Origin: Oscarella lobularis
Lineage: Eukaryota; Porifera; Homoscleromorpha; Homosclerophorida; Oscarellidae
Direction of reading: 5' to 3'
NCBI RefSeq assembly: GCF_947507565.1
Contig: NC_089178.1
Span: 1,364,001 to 1,428,000, forward strand
Length of the DNA stretch: 64,000 nt
The notes below the pieces were generated by a model, which saw only the letters and a program-made list of their open reading frames with translations, ran no database searches and was not told the DNA's origin. Both the position numbers and the translations under genes were made by a program. Shown here piece after piece: positions 1 to 10,797 of this stretch. Position 1 is the stretch's first letter; every line of letters starts with the position of its first letter.

Positions 1-603
1 GTGGGGATCCAATTCGGCGAGCGCGTATCGATAGCCGTCCTTATTGAACGGATGCTCGAGGGGAAAGCCGTGTGCCGGCAATTTTTGCGCCGACACCGTC
101 GACACGTCGCCTCTAGTTCGCTTCGAGGACGACGATTGGCTGCCGCCGCCGCCGCCGGCTGTTCCTCCCTCGAGTGAGCCGCCACGTCGCTTTCCGGCTC
201 CTTCACCTTTTTTTCGCGTTGGTGCGCGTCTTTTTTCTGCTGGTGCTGGTGCTGGTGCTGGTGCTGGTGCTGGTGCTGGTGCTGGTGCTGGTGCTGGTGC
301 TGGTGCTATTGCTGATACTGTAGCGGTGTTGCTTAGGGATCGAGATGTTGCATCAGCTGATGGAGGTTCTGGTGCTGGTTTCGGTGGCACTGGCGCTTGA
401 TCGTTCATTGACTGAGGTGAAGAAAGAATCTGTATGCTCGATTCATCTCTCTCTTTTGTTCCTGTTAGTTCTCTTTCTTTTGCTTCTTCATCATGTGCGT
501 CGTTCGATTGAGAATCGTCGAGATTTTGCTGACGAGTGTTTGATAGTGGCGCCTCCGATAGCGGATGTTTGCCTGCGTTGCCTGCGACGTCCATAGACTC
601 CAT
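1..603 (-). CDS. ASH2L: ASH2L-like COMPASS/MLL subunit, 5' part (runs off left edge)
   Basis: An open minus-strand frame starts at the ATG at 603 (a second in-frame ATG is at 594) and runs 201 codons without a stop to the window edge. It ends with residues [19 protein letters not shown] followed by ALAELDPH, the hallmark block just before the SPRY domain of ASH2L, a core subunit of SET1/MLL H3K4 methyltransferase complexes in the nucleus. Before it come a Lys/Arg-rich linker, poly-Gly/Ser and a long Ala-Pro repeat. The PHD-like/winged-helix module that precedes this block in human ASH2L is not seen; the protein seems to start directly in a low-complexity, acidic N-terminus. SPRY and the DPY30-binding helix would lie to the left of the window. 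The frame stays open through the hexanucleotide repeat, which supports coding. Confidence 0.82.
   Translation of the reverse strand, partial: MESMDVAGNAGKHPLSEAPLSNTRQQNLDDSQSNDAHDEEAKERELTGTKERDESSIQILSSPQSMNDQAPVPPKPAPEPPSADATSRSLSNTATVSAIAPAPAPAPAPAPAPAPAPAPAPAEKRRAPTRKKGEGAGKRRGGSLEGGTAGGGGGSQSSSSKRTRGDVSTVSAQKLPAHGFPLEHPFNKDGYRYALAELDPH
239..307. repeat. GCTGGT hexanucleotide repeat (about 11.5 copies) inside the ASH2L-like exon
   Basis: Near-perfect GCTGGT units lie in tandem. On the minus strand they encode alternating Ala-Pro in the ASH2L-like frame. Length changes by whole units would not break the frame. Confidence 0.95.
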
Positions 604-688
604 TTCGAGACGAGGACGGGATGAAAAACGCAGTTTTGTGCTTTTGCCCCGGGAACTTTTCTACTTCCCGTATAACATTTTCTTCGCG
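604..688. promoter_or_regulatory. 85-bp bidirectional spacer between ASH2L-like and UCHL5 start codons
   Basis: The minus-strand ATG at 603 and plus-strand ATG at 689 face away from each other with only 85 bp between. Any shared core promoter and both 5' UTRs must lie here or inside coding sequence. No clear TATA box is visible. Promoter function is inferred from the layout only. Confidence 0.6.
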
Positions 689-2221
689 ATGTCTTCGGGC
701 AATTGGTGCTTGATCGAGAGCGATCCTGGCGTTTTCTCGGAACTCATCAGGGGATTCGGTGAGTAAAGCTTACGCTAGGCAATGAAAAATTGGCACATCG
801 CTCGATAGGAGTGAGTGGAGTGCAAGTCGAGGAAATGTGGTCGCTGGAGGAAGGAGAATTCGAGAAATTGGAGTACGTAGAACCAACTCCAACTGTGCAA
901 TAGTTGTAGATTTCGCTTGCAGACCGGTTCACGGACTCGTCTTCCTATTCAAATGGAGACCCGATGAAAAAGTGTCCGGAACGCTCGTCTCTGATTCAAG
1001 AAAAACGGACTTTTTCTTCGCAAAACAGGCATGCTGCATAAAATCGATCAACGGATTTTATATATTAATTGCGTAGGTTATTATGAATGCGTGTGCTACC
1101 CAAGCGATTCTAAGCGTTCTTCTCAACTGCAATCATCCTGACGTCGATTTGGGTCAGAATCTGACGAGATTTAAAGAATTTACTTCATCAATGGATCCAT
1201 CTGTAAACTAATAATAATAGGAGTTACCGTCTACATCCATATGGCGTTTTTTTCTCTAGCTGAAGGGCCTGTCTCTAACAAATTCTTCCGAAATTCGAGA
1301 AGTGCACAACAGCTTTGCCAGGCAATGCGACTCAATTTTGAATGGGTCCACGTGCTCTTAGAGTTGTCTTTTTTTTTAATAATACAGGCAGCAGACGTTT
1401 GAGTTTGATCCATCAGTTAAAGACAAGGATGACGCTTTTCATTTTGTCAGCTATCTTCCCATTGACGGCCGTCTCTATGAATTAGATGGACTGAAAGAAG
1501 GGCCTATCGACCACGGAAGCATTGGTGAACGCAGTTGGTTTAGTCTTTGCAGGGAAGTCCTCCAAAAACGCATTGAAAGGTAAAAGTTTTCTTAGCTGAC
1601 CGATTGAAAGAATTGATTGTTTCTGTTGGATTAGTTTCAAAGCGAATGAGATTCATTTCAATTTGATGGCTATTGTGTCTGATCAACGCATGCTGTACGC
1701 AAAACTAGCTCAAAAACTGGAGGAAGATAAGGCAAAGATACTTCAAGATGTGATCACTTAAATAATTAAATAAAGTCATCATTTAATGAGGGAAATTTTA
1801 TTTTTTTCCAGTTAGAAGTCATGGCCAAGGGAGAAGATCCTCGTTGTGCCGAATTGAGGAAGAGCCTTGAGCGCATCGAGGAGCAGATTTCAGGAGCCAA
1901 GCTGAAGCTGGAAGCGGAGGCGGAAAAAGTACAAAGATATCAGGTGAAAATCTGCGTGTCACTACACGTCATCGCGCTACTCCTTTGTCTTTGTAGATTG
2001 AAAATATCAGACGTAAGCACAATTACGTTCCACTGATTATGGAACTGCTAAAGATCCTTGCACAGAAAAAGGAACTCGTTCCCCTAATGAAAAAGGTATG
2101 TACTGTGTACGCTTTGGCTTATCGAAGGGGACTACTACAGTAGATGATTTTTTTCTTTTAGTCTATTGAAAAGGTGAAGTCCAAGAGAGAAGCCGCCAAA
2201 GAATCGGCGCCTGTCTCATAG
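689..2221 (+). CDS. UCHL5: Ubiquitin C-terminal hydrolase L5 (UCH37), 10 coding exons
   Basis: Exons: 689-758, 809-872, 923-1028, 1077-1202, 1260-1321, 1388-1579, 1635-1749, 1812-1943, 1997-2095, 2162-2221 (1026 nt, 341 aa; human about 329). This is a cysteine deubiquitinase of the proteasome 19S cap (via RPN13) and INO80. The UCH domain starts at [16 protein letters not shown]. The catalytic Cys sits in NACATQ, the His in DAFHFVSYL and the Asp in GRLYELDG. The C-terminal ULD/KEKE tail is present ([18 protein letters not shown] and a Lys-rich end), so the RPN13-binding part is retained. Two introns (1029-1076 and 1322-1387) have GC rather than GT donors; these are the only choices that keep the family sequence in frame. 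The gene looks intact. It is head-to-head with ASH2L-like and tail-to-tail with the CHP-like gene. Confidence 0.93.
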
Positions 2222-2257
2222 ACTAAATTCAAACTTAGTTTAGGAGGGAAGTTCATC

Positions 2258-2263
2258 AATAAA
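2258..2263 (+). promoter_or_regulatory. AATAAA poly(A) signal for UCHL5
   Basis: AATAAA lies 37 bp after the UCHL5 stop. Cleavage 10-30 bp further on would fall close to or inside the last exon of the convergent CHP-like gene, so the 3' UTRs are probably minimal or overlapping. Confidence 0.7.
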
Positions 2264-2310
2264 GAGCAATGATCCTGTAGCTGTTAGTGTATAGCGTCTA
2301 TCTTCTAGAT

Positions 2311-3098
2311 CTACTGTAGAGACACGTTCACCGTAAATTTTTCCGCTATTTCTGACGCCGGGATGAGCTAAATTCCCGATTGGTAATAAGCACTACTAAG
2401 GTACTACCTCTTATCTGTACTTGAATGAATTCTTCGATTGGAAGGTGATCTCGTTTGGTTCCCTCCTTTGTTGTCAGTAGTCCATGTATAATTTCGTTCA
2501 ATTGTTCGCCGGTGACTGCTCGACTCTGTTCACCATAAATCATCCGAAACGTAGAATAGAGATCATTTTCAGACAATTTTCCGTCACCGTCTACGTCACA
2601 CACGAGAAAGAACTCTGCATAAAAAATAGGCAACACGTAAGTTAAAATCTGCTTATTACTATGTATCTTACTCTGAAGTTTGTCTGATTCAAGAGTTCTC
2701 GGACTCAGAAGTGACATGAGCCTGATATATTGGTCTATGTGCAGACGACGGTCTTCGATCGACGTTTCTTCGTTCTCTGGCGGTTTGGACGCATAAAGGG
2801 ATACGAATCCATGGAGAAGACGGGGTAGGCAGAACTCGGACATGTCGAACGCATCTTGTAGGAGAATGCCACGTTTACCCGACGGATCTATCGTCAGATA
2901 TCTTCGAACGAGGCTCCTGATTTCCTTTGGTGTAACTACACAGCGAAAAATAGGCGACATTTCACTCGGTTGCTCTTTTCACTTACACACAGTGTCCTTT
3001 CCGAGTTCTCTGATCTCTTCTTCGCTGACCGACGATTCTCCTGCGCCCTATAAAGCATCGTGGCGTTATCATAAATCGCTTGTAAAGGACGTTACCAT
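2311..3098 (-). CDS. Calcineurin-B-homologous / tescalcin-like EF-hand protein, 5 exons
   Basis: Exons (minus): 3098-3096, 3047-2987, 2935-2672, 2614-2421, 2367-2311; 579 nt, 192 aa, the usual length of CHP proteins. The first coding exon is the ATG alone, then a phase-0 intron. The protein begins MGAGESSVSEEEIREL, a good N-myristoylation context (Gly2, Ser6), as in CHP1 and tescalcin. One EF-hand loop is canonical (DVDGDGKLSEND, Asp at position 12); the others are degenerate, which resembles tescalcin more than CHP1. The end, EIAEKFTVNVSLQ, matches the family's C-terminal strand. By family it is a Ca2+ sensor and cofactor, for example for Na+/H+ exchangers. The exact ortholog (CHP1, CHP2 or CHP3) is not decided. 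Confidence 0.82.
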
Positions 3099-3469
3099 CG
3101 CGACTTGTCGAGCGTGCGCATTGTCGATGTCGCACAAGTCGACCAATCAGCGTCATCGCAGTCAATTCTCTGAGTTTGACTTGACGACGCTCTTCTACGC
3201 GACTGTTGTTGCCACAGCGCGGGAGACAGCAGTCAGAACGAAAGATTCGACATTGAATAGGTAAACGATCGAATTTTTTTGCGCAAGTGGGGCCTCTTGT
3301 GGAGAAACGTCCTTCGAAATCAGCCTAAACCTGCCAAAAATGGCGAATTCTTCGTTATCGATTCTTCATCGTTTTTCCTTACGCACGTCGGAGCGACTAC
3401 CGACAAGAAAAGAGTCGCTTGTATGCATTTCTCGGTCTTTGTTTACAGAGGAGAGACATCACAACTCGC
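3099..3469. promoter_or_regulatory. Head-to-head spacer between CHP-like gene and ODF2
   Basis: 371 bp separate the two divergent start codons. No other gene is recognisable. A plus-strand frame from 3419 runs into the ODF2 first exon and could extend its N-terminus, but the residues before the ATG at 3470 look unlike the family. Promoter role is inferred. Confidence 0.5.
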
Positions 3470-6400
3470 ATGGGTGACGAACGATCGCGATCGCCTCTAC
3501 ACGTTCACGTTGGCCAAGGGACGCCAGTCCACGTTCATCTCAAGAAAAAGAAGCCTTCAGACGTAAGACCTTACGCCGAGAAGAATGCGAAAAAGACATT
3601 TTTACGGCAGTCGTATCGGAGCGGGACCGCGAGCCGTCGCTCCATGCGAAGCAGTTTCGGTCGTTCGGCTCGTTCGAGTCGTCCTGTTGACGGACCCTGG
3701 GTGCCTCCGCCAGGAAAATCAACGAGAGGAGCGAAAGCGTCCGGGTCCATGATGTGGCAGGTTGGCAAAGAAAAAAAAAAACCCATTATTTCCATTATGA
3801 ATTTTTTTTAAAGGGTCCATCTCATCGTTTGGAAATCAATAAGAGTGCTGCCGCTGCTGATGGAACAGAGCTGAGAATGAGCGATTTGTCGTCGGAAACC
3901 GGTTCTGACGTCATTAGGGTGAGCCTTTGTATTTTTGAATGAATGAAGTGCATTTGTTTCTATAGGGTTACGAGAAGAAAATTGATACTTTGATGACCGA
4001 AGTTGGAGAGCTGAAGAACGAGGTGAAATTGATTGTTTCACTCGTTAACGCTACCTCTATTGAATTTTTTTCAATAAAAGGTTGATCTACAAAGATCGAT
4101 TCACGAAGTGGAAAAGAAGACGAATGAGCTACGGGAATCCCAACGTAGATTGACAGAGAAAGAAGACGAAATAGACGTGAGAGTCATGACAAGTTGGCAA
4201 TATTTCACATAGTAATGAATTAATTATAACGAATAGGAGTACAGAGCTGAATTGAATGCAACGGAAATGGAAGCTTCAAAATTGAGACATTCAATAGATA
4301 AACTCAGAGAAGACGTCGAAAATACGAGGTAATCAAAAATTGATAGAACCTTTCTCCTAGATCATTTTTTTCTGCTTAGGACAAATCCGAGATGGATGAG
4401 CGGCCAACGCGAAGTTCTTCTTAAGAAATTGGTTGAAGCGGAAGTGGATGGAGAGGCAGCGGCAAAGCAAGCCCAAGCCCTTCGAGATTCCGTTAAGAAA
4501 CTTGAGCGAAGTCGACTCATTCCGGCGTCAACCGCTTCGGAAATACGAAGGCAGAAGGATTTGTTAGGGGAGCGCATACGAGACTTTGAAACGACCAATA
4601 AAACGCTGAGAAAAATGCTGAGGCAGTATCATAAGCATGAGGTGAGAGGAGGAGTTTATAACGAGACGGGGGTCTTCACTTGTTTTTAGATTTCTTCTGC
4701 AAGTTTGAATGAGCAGAAATTGGCTTTGTTGAGTCGAATAGGAGAAGCAGATGAACTTTCACAGGTAATTTATTATTACAGTTGGAATATAATACTATAT
4801 AGGTATTCCTGACGGCTTGTTATCATCAGAGGCTGAAAGACGTAGTACGAGACAAGGATAGAAAGATTTCCGAAATGGCATTTCAGTTGGAAGCTGATAA
4901 AGTATGAAGAAGAAGAGAGAGGGAGGGGGAATCCTTTTTACGTTCTGATATGAAGGACACTTCGCAGACGTTGGAATCCGCCCGAATCCGCCTTCAAGAA
5001 CAGCTCAGTATTCGTGAGGGAGAGAATCGAACGTTACGGATGCGACTTGAGGTGCATTAATTTGATTGGAATCGCCCAAGGAAAATTCAATAAGGGATAT
5101 ACTCTCAGAGCCTCGAGCAGCAGCTGTCTCAGGAAAAGGCGGAAAATGCGGGCTTGGAACAAATGCTCGATGATGTGAAGAGAGATAAGGAAGCACTGAA
5201 ACGAGCCACAAAGTACTGTACATCATTTTCAAACGTCGTCTTCTTTATCAGCTGTTCTTCTCTAGGCATCAGAAGGAGAGGGCAACTCGCGGAGCGGAGA
5301 CCATAGAGTCGATGTCTTCGCAATTAGCTCATAGAGTAAGTACAAGTACTACAGCGTTTCGTCAGAAGTTACAACTCTGTTGGCAGGACGCCGAGCTGGC
5401 CGAAGTGAGAGCCTTGCTGGATCAGGCTCGAGATCAGAACATTAAATTGACTCGGGCCAAAGCTCGTGGAGAAGGAGAAATAGCTGGATTGTCTAGGTAC
5501 GCGTAGAACACGTCAAAAGGATGTCTATAGAAATCTAGATGTGCTTTGTTAGTCGGATTGAAGAACTTGAACATGTGATTGAATCAACTAAAAGTAGTTC
5601 AAAAGTAAGTTTAGAGTATTCGTTTTTGTAGCACGTTGCATGTTGCTTGTCAGGCTTCTTTGGCTACACAATCTGAAGAAACGCAACGTCAAAAAGTATT
5701 TGAGATTGAGTTCTTTGTGTCGTAGACATAATAGACGTGCTTATTTTTTAGGCACTCGTTCGGTCTCTTGAAGAACAGCTGTCAGAGCTGCAACAAGACT
5801 CTGCGAATAAGGTAAAACAAAACACTGGTAGGATTAAGAAAGATGTGAGATCGTCGTTTCCGTGTCTAGTTGGCGAGGTGCAAGAGAGAGTTGGAAGACC
5901 AAGTGCAGGAAGTGCAGAGAGTGAGACAGCAAGGAGAGTTGGATAAGGAGAGGGTAAGGAAAAAGGAAAGAACTGGAGAATTTCTTGGTGCAATTACACT
6001 GTTTAGGTTCGGCTCCAGTTGCAGCAAAGGGCTAGTGAACTGGAACCGTTACCTGAGCTTCTGAAGGTCATTTTTTACGTTTATCGGCTTGCTGTTATGA
6101 TGAAAGTATGTATGTTAGGCCTCAGAATTGAGACTGCAAGATGCGCAGGATAGGCTGTCATCCTACGAGAAAAAGATGGCTGATCACACGCAACTAATTG
6201 GAGAACTTACAGCGAAGGTAGCAGAGTTGGCCGAATAGGAAAAAAGCGGGGGAAGGCTTTTCTCTTCTTCAGGTTGAAAGCCAGAGCCAGCAATTGGACA
6301 GCTGGAGGGACAAATGGCATTCGCTATTGGAAGAGAACAGGACTCTCTCTTCACAGGGCGAAGGAGCGGAAAGGTCGTCAAATCTCTTTCTTTTTCTTTC

Positions 6401-7020
6401 GATACAGTAGGTTATATATAGGAAGCTGATCGATGTTGAGCAGCACAATAGAGAACTCGTTTCATTAGCGTCGAGGAAAGAAGAATCTCTTCAGAAATCT
6501 CAGGCGAGTTTAAGAGCTGCTTCGGCGATTTTATCGTTAGGAAAGATTCTAGACTCGTATTGAGGAGTTGAGCCATGAAATAGGGAGTTTGAAAAGACAG
6601 TTGGACAATTCGTTGAGCGACTCACGACGACAAATGGACGAAGTGAAAGAGAGATACGCAGCGAAGGTGCACAAGCCTGTAGTACCGCATATCGTCTAAT
6701 AGCTATTGTTTTGTGAATCAGGAGCGAACTTCTCAGGCTAGAATCACGGATTTAGAAACTCAATTGAGCCGAGTTTCGCAGTCAAATAGCCAACTGAGAA
6801 GGGATAAGGACGAGGTTATTTCTGTTGAACTGTTTTCTCTTTCTGTCACGGAAAATATTTTTAGACGGAGCGTAGGTCAAAATCAAGGATATACGACCTC
6901 CAAGATAGACTGGAGCAGTCTCAGAATACGAATCGAAATATGGAGAGCTACGTCAAATTTCTCAAAGCCTCCTATGCTAATGTGTACGGTGATAGTCCTC
7001 TCAGTACGACCATTAGGTGA
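3470..7020 (+). CDS. ODF2: Outer dense fibre protein 2 / cenexin, about 23 coding exons
   Basis: Exons: 3470-3760, 3814-3918, 3966-4022, 4081-4176, 4237-4328, 4380-4641, 4690-4764, 4830-4901, 4956 (or 4968)-5051, 5109-5212, 5266-5335, 5387-5496, 5553-5604, 5654-5695, 5752-5811, 5870-5953, 6007-6066, 6119-6217, 6273-6373, 6422-6503, 6553-6666, 6722-6814, 6865-7020 (about 790 aa; human about 829). All phases fit. Recognisable family blocks are VDGPWVPPPGKS, MSDLSSETGSD, KKLVEAEVDGEAAAKQAQAL, ITDLETQLS and the C-terminal YVKFLKASYANVYGDSPLS. Nearly all of it is heptad-rich coiled coil. ODF2 is a scaffold of the mother-centriole subdistal/distal appendages and of sperm-tail dense fibres, so cilia or flagella are implied. 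Intron 6504-6552 has a GC donor (CAG then gcgagt); reading through it meets a stop. No break was seen. Confidence 0.92.
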
Positions 7021-7352
7021 TACCTGGAAGCAAACTGTGCGTGACGCATGTCCTCTACGTAGGCGAACTCTTTTGTAGTATGCACTTGACCCCCCCCCCC
7101 CCCCCCCCCCCCCCCAACTGAAGTCGGAAGGCTTCGCCTACGAATTGAGCGTAAGTCTAAATTGCGTGCAACGGCTCCAACTCTAACTGTAGCTACATAT
7201 ACGTCGCTTACTTTGTTGTTGCTTTTTCGAGGGTGTCTTTTGATTTGAAAAGGTTTGGATCACGTTTTATGCTACTGCTAGGGCACGCGAAGGGCAATGG
7301 CGTTCAATGCCGAAGCGCCCGCGCGAACCACGATACGTTAAATGATAGTTAA
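7021..7352. other. ODF2 3' flank with 26-bp poly-C tract
   Basis: A run of 26 C lies at 7090-7115 (G-run on the minus strand). No gene, tRNA or convincing poly(A) signal was recognised between the ODF2 stop and the gag relic. Confidence 0.6.
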
Positions 7353-8150
7353 TTACAGAGAACGGTAATCAGTAGGGCGCATAATTTTTTTCTTGCTCTC
7401 CCGCGTACGACGACGCCGCCCAGACATCCGACTCGAGCACGGAGTCGCTGCTGTGTTTGCTGCTTCCAACGCCGGCCACGAGCGATGCAATCCCGCCGTG
7501 AGACCGCACAGATCCACTGCCGTAACGACTTTTAATGCACTGATACCACGACAACCCGCGCCTCTACTCGCGACATGCGGCAACCCCAGCCAACCCAACA
7601 ATGTGAGCGACGCGCTTTTCCTGTCCTGTGCGCCTACAACTGGCCGAGGCGACGGCGTCCGCTGCCCCTGCGGGGTTGACTGCTGCGTTCCGGGCGACTT
7701 GCAGGCTGCCACGCGATGCCCCTTTCCGCACTTATCGCACACATGACGGAAGAGGCAATTTTCTCCAAAGCGGGACAGCCTCACTGTGTAACTGGAAGAG
7801 TCGGCAAACTTTGCGATTGCGCTTGCCCGCCGTCTTCGCCGACGTGCTCGACTCGTTGGCGCGTAAGGCGCAATCCGCCGCCTTATGAATGGTCGCTTGC
7901 CCCGCAATTCGTGCACGCTAGCCCCTCCGGGGCGATGCTCCGGGGCGATGACAAACGACGTGAAAATGTTGGTGTCTTTGCTCGTCCATGCCAGGTGAGG
8001 TTCCGCTGCCGCCTTCTGGCGGAAGAACTTATCGTAGCTAGGACACCCGGTGCCAGGCCGTGATTTTTCGGTCGTGCGTACAATCAGCCTGATGTATCCT
8101 AACATCTCGCTTGCTCGGCTCGGGCGCTGGGCCTGTCGCGTAAAATATGG
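7353..8150 (-). pseudogene. DIRS-like retrotransposon gag relic (C-terminal part)
   Basis: A minus-strand frame contains SYDKFFRQKAAAEPHLAW, matching the Gag block YDRQFRAQAAANPAKAW of the element at 15.0-15.4 kb, then a CCHC knuckle CDKCGKGHRVAAC. Its 5' side is cut by the palindromic repeat at 8151-8356, and the polymerase part is missing. The family is DIRS-like by similarity to the nearby copies that keep RT, RNase H and tyrosine recombinase. It is isolated and truncated, so it is a relic. Confidence 0.7.
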
Positions 8151-8356
8151 TCCGGGTAAAATAGTGTCCGGCCGGACCATATTTCCCGTGAAATATGGTC
8201 CGGCCGGACACTATTTCACGTGAAATATGGTCCTGGTCCGTGAAAAGATGTCCGGCAGCTCGGACACGGACTCGGACCATATTTCACGTAAAATAGTGTC
8301 CGGCCGGACACTATTTTCTGTGAAATATGGTCCGGCCGGACACTATTTTACCCGGA
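8151..8356. repeat. 206-bp nested palindromic element with 35-bp perfect inverted ends
   Basis: 8151-8185 is the exact reverse complement of 8322-8356. Inside, the core CCGGCCGG flanked by (A/G)TGTCCGG or GGACCATAT recurs, separated by CACGTG/CACGTA-type joints, so the element is itself an array of small palindromes. It breaks the gag frame at 7353-8150. No clear target duplication was found. It is probably a foldback MITE; the family is unknown. Confidence 0.8.
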
Positions 8357-8837
8357 CGCTTTTTGCCATGACAGGCCACTTCGAACATGGCAAATGTCGC
8401 GAACGCCTGGACCCTTTGCGACACTGAAGAGATGCGCAGAGGCGCCCTAGAACCGGAGCCGGGAGCAATTAACCCGTGCAGAAATTCTCGTTTGGAATCA
8501 CGCGTACTCGTAAGTGAGAAAGAGTCTTATGAGGGAAAGCCGCAACAGGGAAAAGGGCCTGGCCACGCGAGGCTAGCGATCTCGATCGAAACCAGGAGGT
8601 ATCGGGTTGATCGATCGTACGTACGCGCAACGTAGGCGCGTACCTGAGACTCTACACACGCGTACACGTAAACCTTTCAACCTCGCAAGGACGCGTTTCG
8701 ATTCGTTAAGTGGAGTTTAATCGCACGATTAAACGTATGTGATGATGTGCGCTAGGGGGGCGGGGTTAGCTGGCCAGCCAATAAGGAGCAGTGGCGGGTG
8801 TGCGGCGACACCGCATTCGCAGCCCAGCGAGCGCTTG
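8357..8837. other. No gene recognised
   Basis: Only short unconvincing frames are present. The stretch is GC-rich and lies between the palindromic element and the first DIRS copy. It may hold the left end of that copy, but no terminal repeat could be defined. Confidence 0.4.
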
Positions 8838-8987
8838 AGAATGTCGCAGCAATCGGCTTCATCGACAATTCCTACGACGACGCTGACTCGTCGCGAGACG
8901 CGGAGTGAGCTCAACTGGGAGGCTTCCAATCGTCCAAGCGGCCGCCGCCGCGGCACCACCGCCGCCGCCGCCACCGCCGCCGCCACG

Positions 8988-9021
<34 letters not shown>

Positions 9022-10452
9022 TGCCTGCTTTAACGACGGCGACGGCAACCGTGCCAACGTCGGGGACACCGGCCATGGCTCTCCCGGCCGCATAGCAGGC
9101 GACGATCAGCGCACGGACAACGGCGCCGAGTGTGAGGGTGCAAGCCCCGCTACGCGACGTCATCGCCGACGTGGTTCGCGAACAACTGGCGGCTTTTTCA
9201 AATGGTGAGCGCTGAAGGGGGCTCGGGATTGAGGCGCGCTTCGTTTGTTGGGGCCTTGCAACGCGGGGTTGGGCGCGGGTCTTGTCTTCTCGAGTCGAAA
9301 GGCGAGAGCGGCATTCCGCTCTCACCGATAACGGTCACCCGTGGCGTAGTTATAGTTCCAAGGCGGTCCTTCGCGACTTCCGTTCCCACCGATAGCGGGG
9401 CCCGTGGTATGCCCGTTCCCACTGTGTGGCGGTAATGGGATAGTAGGAATTCCCCTATACGTAGGCGGCGGCGGAGGGACGCAGCGTGCACCCTTGCGTT
9501 CTGTGATGAGTAATGGAAGCGGAGGCGGATTGGGAGCTATGCCGCCGCCGGGAGCACTGGCGGGCGTGGCAGTGCTCGCAGGGAGAGCTTGAAGTGCGGC
9601 TTCCGGGGCGGGCTGACAGGCGGTGGCCAATCAGGCGATGGCGGCGGCGGTCCAGGTGCGACGTAGGTGTCTCGGGGGGCGGCCCATTGGTCTGGGGAAC
9701 GCGCCGGCAGCTAAACGAGCGAAGAAGTCACACGATCTGTTTATGATGGGGGCAGCACTGCCTCCGGTGCCGGACAGAGCGGTGGGAAAGATCGGTTCCC
9801 GCGAGTACATTGACTTTGCAGAGCTGCTGGGGGCAACACGGAGCTTCTTCGCCGCGAGGCCGACCGCGAAGTGGCTAGCTTGTCGACGGCATCGCGCGCC
9901 CAGTTGCGGCAGATTTCATCAGTGGCGGCCTAGGGTGCAAGCCTTTGCGGTCTTTGCGGCTGGATGCGCGTCCTCACCGCGCAACGGAATTGGTGGCGTA
10001 TTTGAAATTGATTGAGCGAGAGGCCTCGCGTGCGGGGGGTGACGGATAGAAGCTTTACAATCAGCAATTTCGCCAGCAAGCGGCAGCTGACCCGTCGTTC
10101 TTCTGGGGAGAGCTGCGTGCCGGCCTGCACGCGGCGACAGTCTTAGCTGGCGCCACGTGGCCCCGCAGATGCATTCGGTGTGCTAACGCCGAGGTCTCGA
10201 GATTACACGACGGCGCAGTGCGAGCTGCGCACTCCGGAGGACCGTCGCAACGTGTATCGAGTTTGCAGATGAGAACGTGGGCGCAGGAAAATGGATCTGT
10301 CGCATGTTCAATTTTTCGCAGAACGGATGCCACTTTCAGCGTTGTAGGTACACCCACACTTGCGCCAAATGCGGAAAGGCTCACAAAGCTACAGAGTGCA
10401 AGGCGGCGGCGGGAACAATAGCAACCCCCGTCGGAGCGGTGAGCACCCAGTG
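8838..10452 (+). pseudogene. DIRS copy 1 gag, broken
   Basis: It starts near the ATG at 8838 (MSQQSASSTIPTTT) and passes into a CCG/GCC-rich, proline-rich run (about 8941-9035). Recognisable blocks in different frames are VQAPLRDVIADVVREQLAAF (about 9140), LPPVPDRAVGKIGSREYIDF (about 9760) and a zinc-finger region (about 10290-10410) with CRMFNFSQNGCHFQRCRYTH followed by CAKCGKAHKATEC. Compared with copy 2 it has at least three frameshifts. The product would be the nucleocapsid-like RNA-binding protein of the element. Confidence 0.7.
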
Positions 10453-10797
10453 AGTGGCGGGCCGATAGCGTTGAACCTCTACGTCCCGTTGAACGCTTGA
10501 TTGCGATGAAAAAAGCATGGTTGGTTTTGTGCGGTTGGTAGGTAAGGCGTGTTGGTCGAAGCCCGGAGCGTTTTTCGTGGACAGTTGTCAGCGCTGGAGC
10601 GTCGGGTAGCCGACGGTTTACGAAATAAACCAGAGCAGTGCAGAGACGTTGCAACTGGCGTTACGGGGCTCGAGCACGCAGGGTCACCCCTCCCCGTTTT
10701 CGTTGTTTCTCGTCCGTTTCCTTTGGGTCGATCCTCACCACTTGGTGGGAATTTAAAAAAAAGCATAAGCGTACCCCCTCTCTTGCAGGCGACTGTG

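Noticed and set aside
44-400. Plus-strand frame with a long Ala-Gly repeat
   Set aside because: It is the opposite-strand shadow of the ASH2L-like exon, whose minus frame carries the recognisable block next to SPRY.
8739-9095. Poly-Pro and poly-Gly/Ala frames on both strands
   Set aside because: They come from CCG/GCC triplet expansion inside the degraded DIRS gag.
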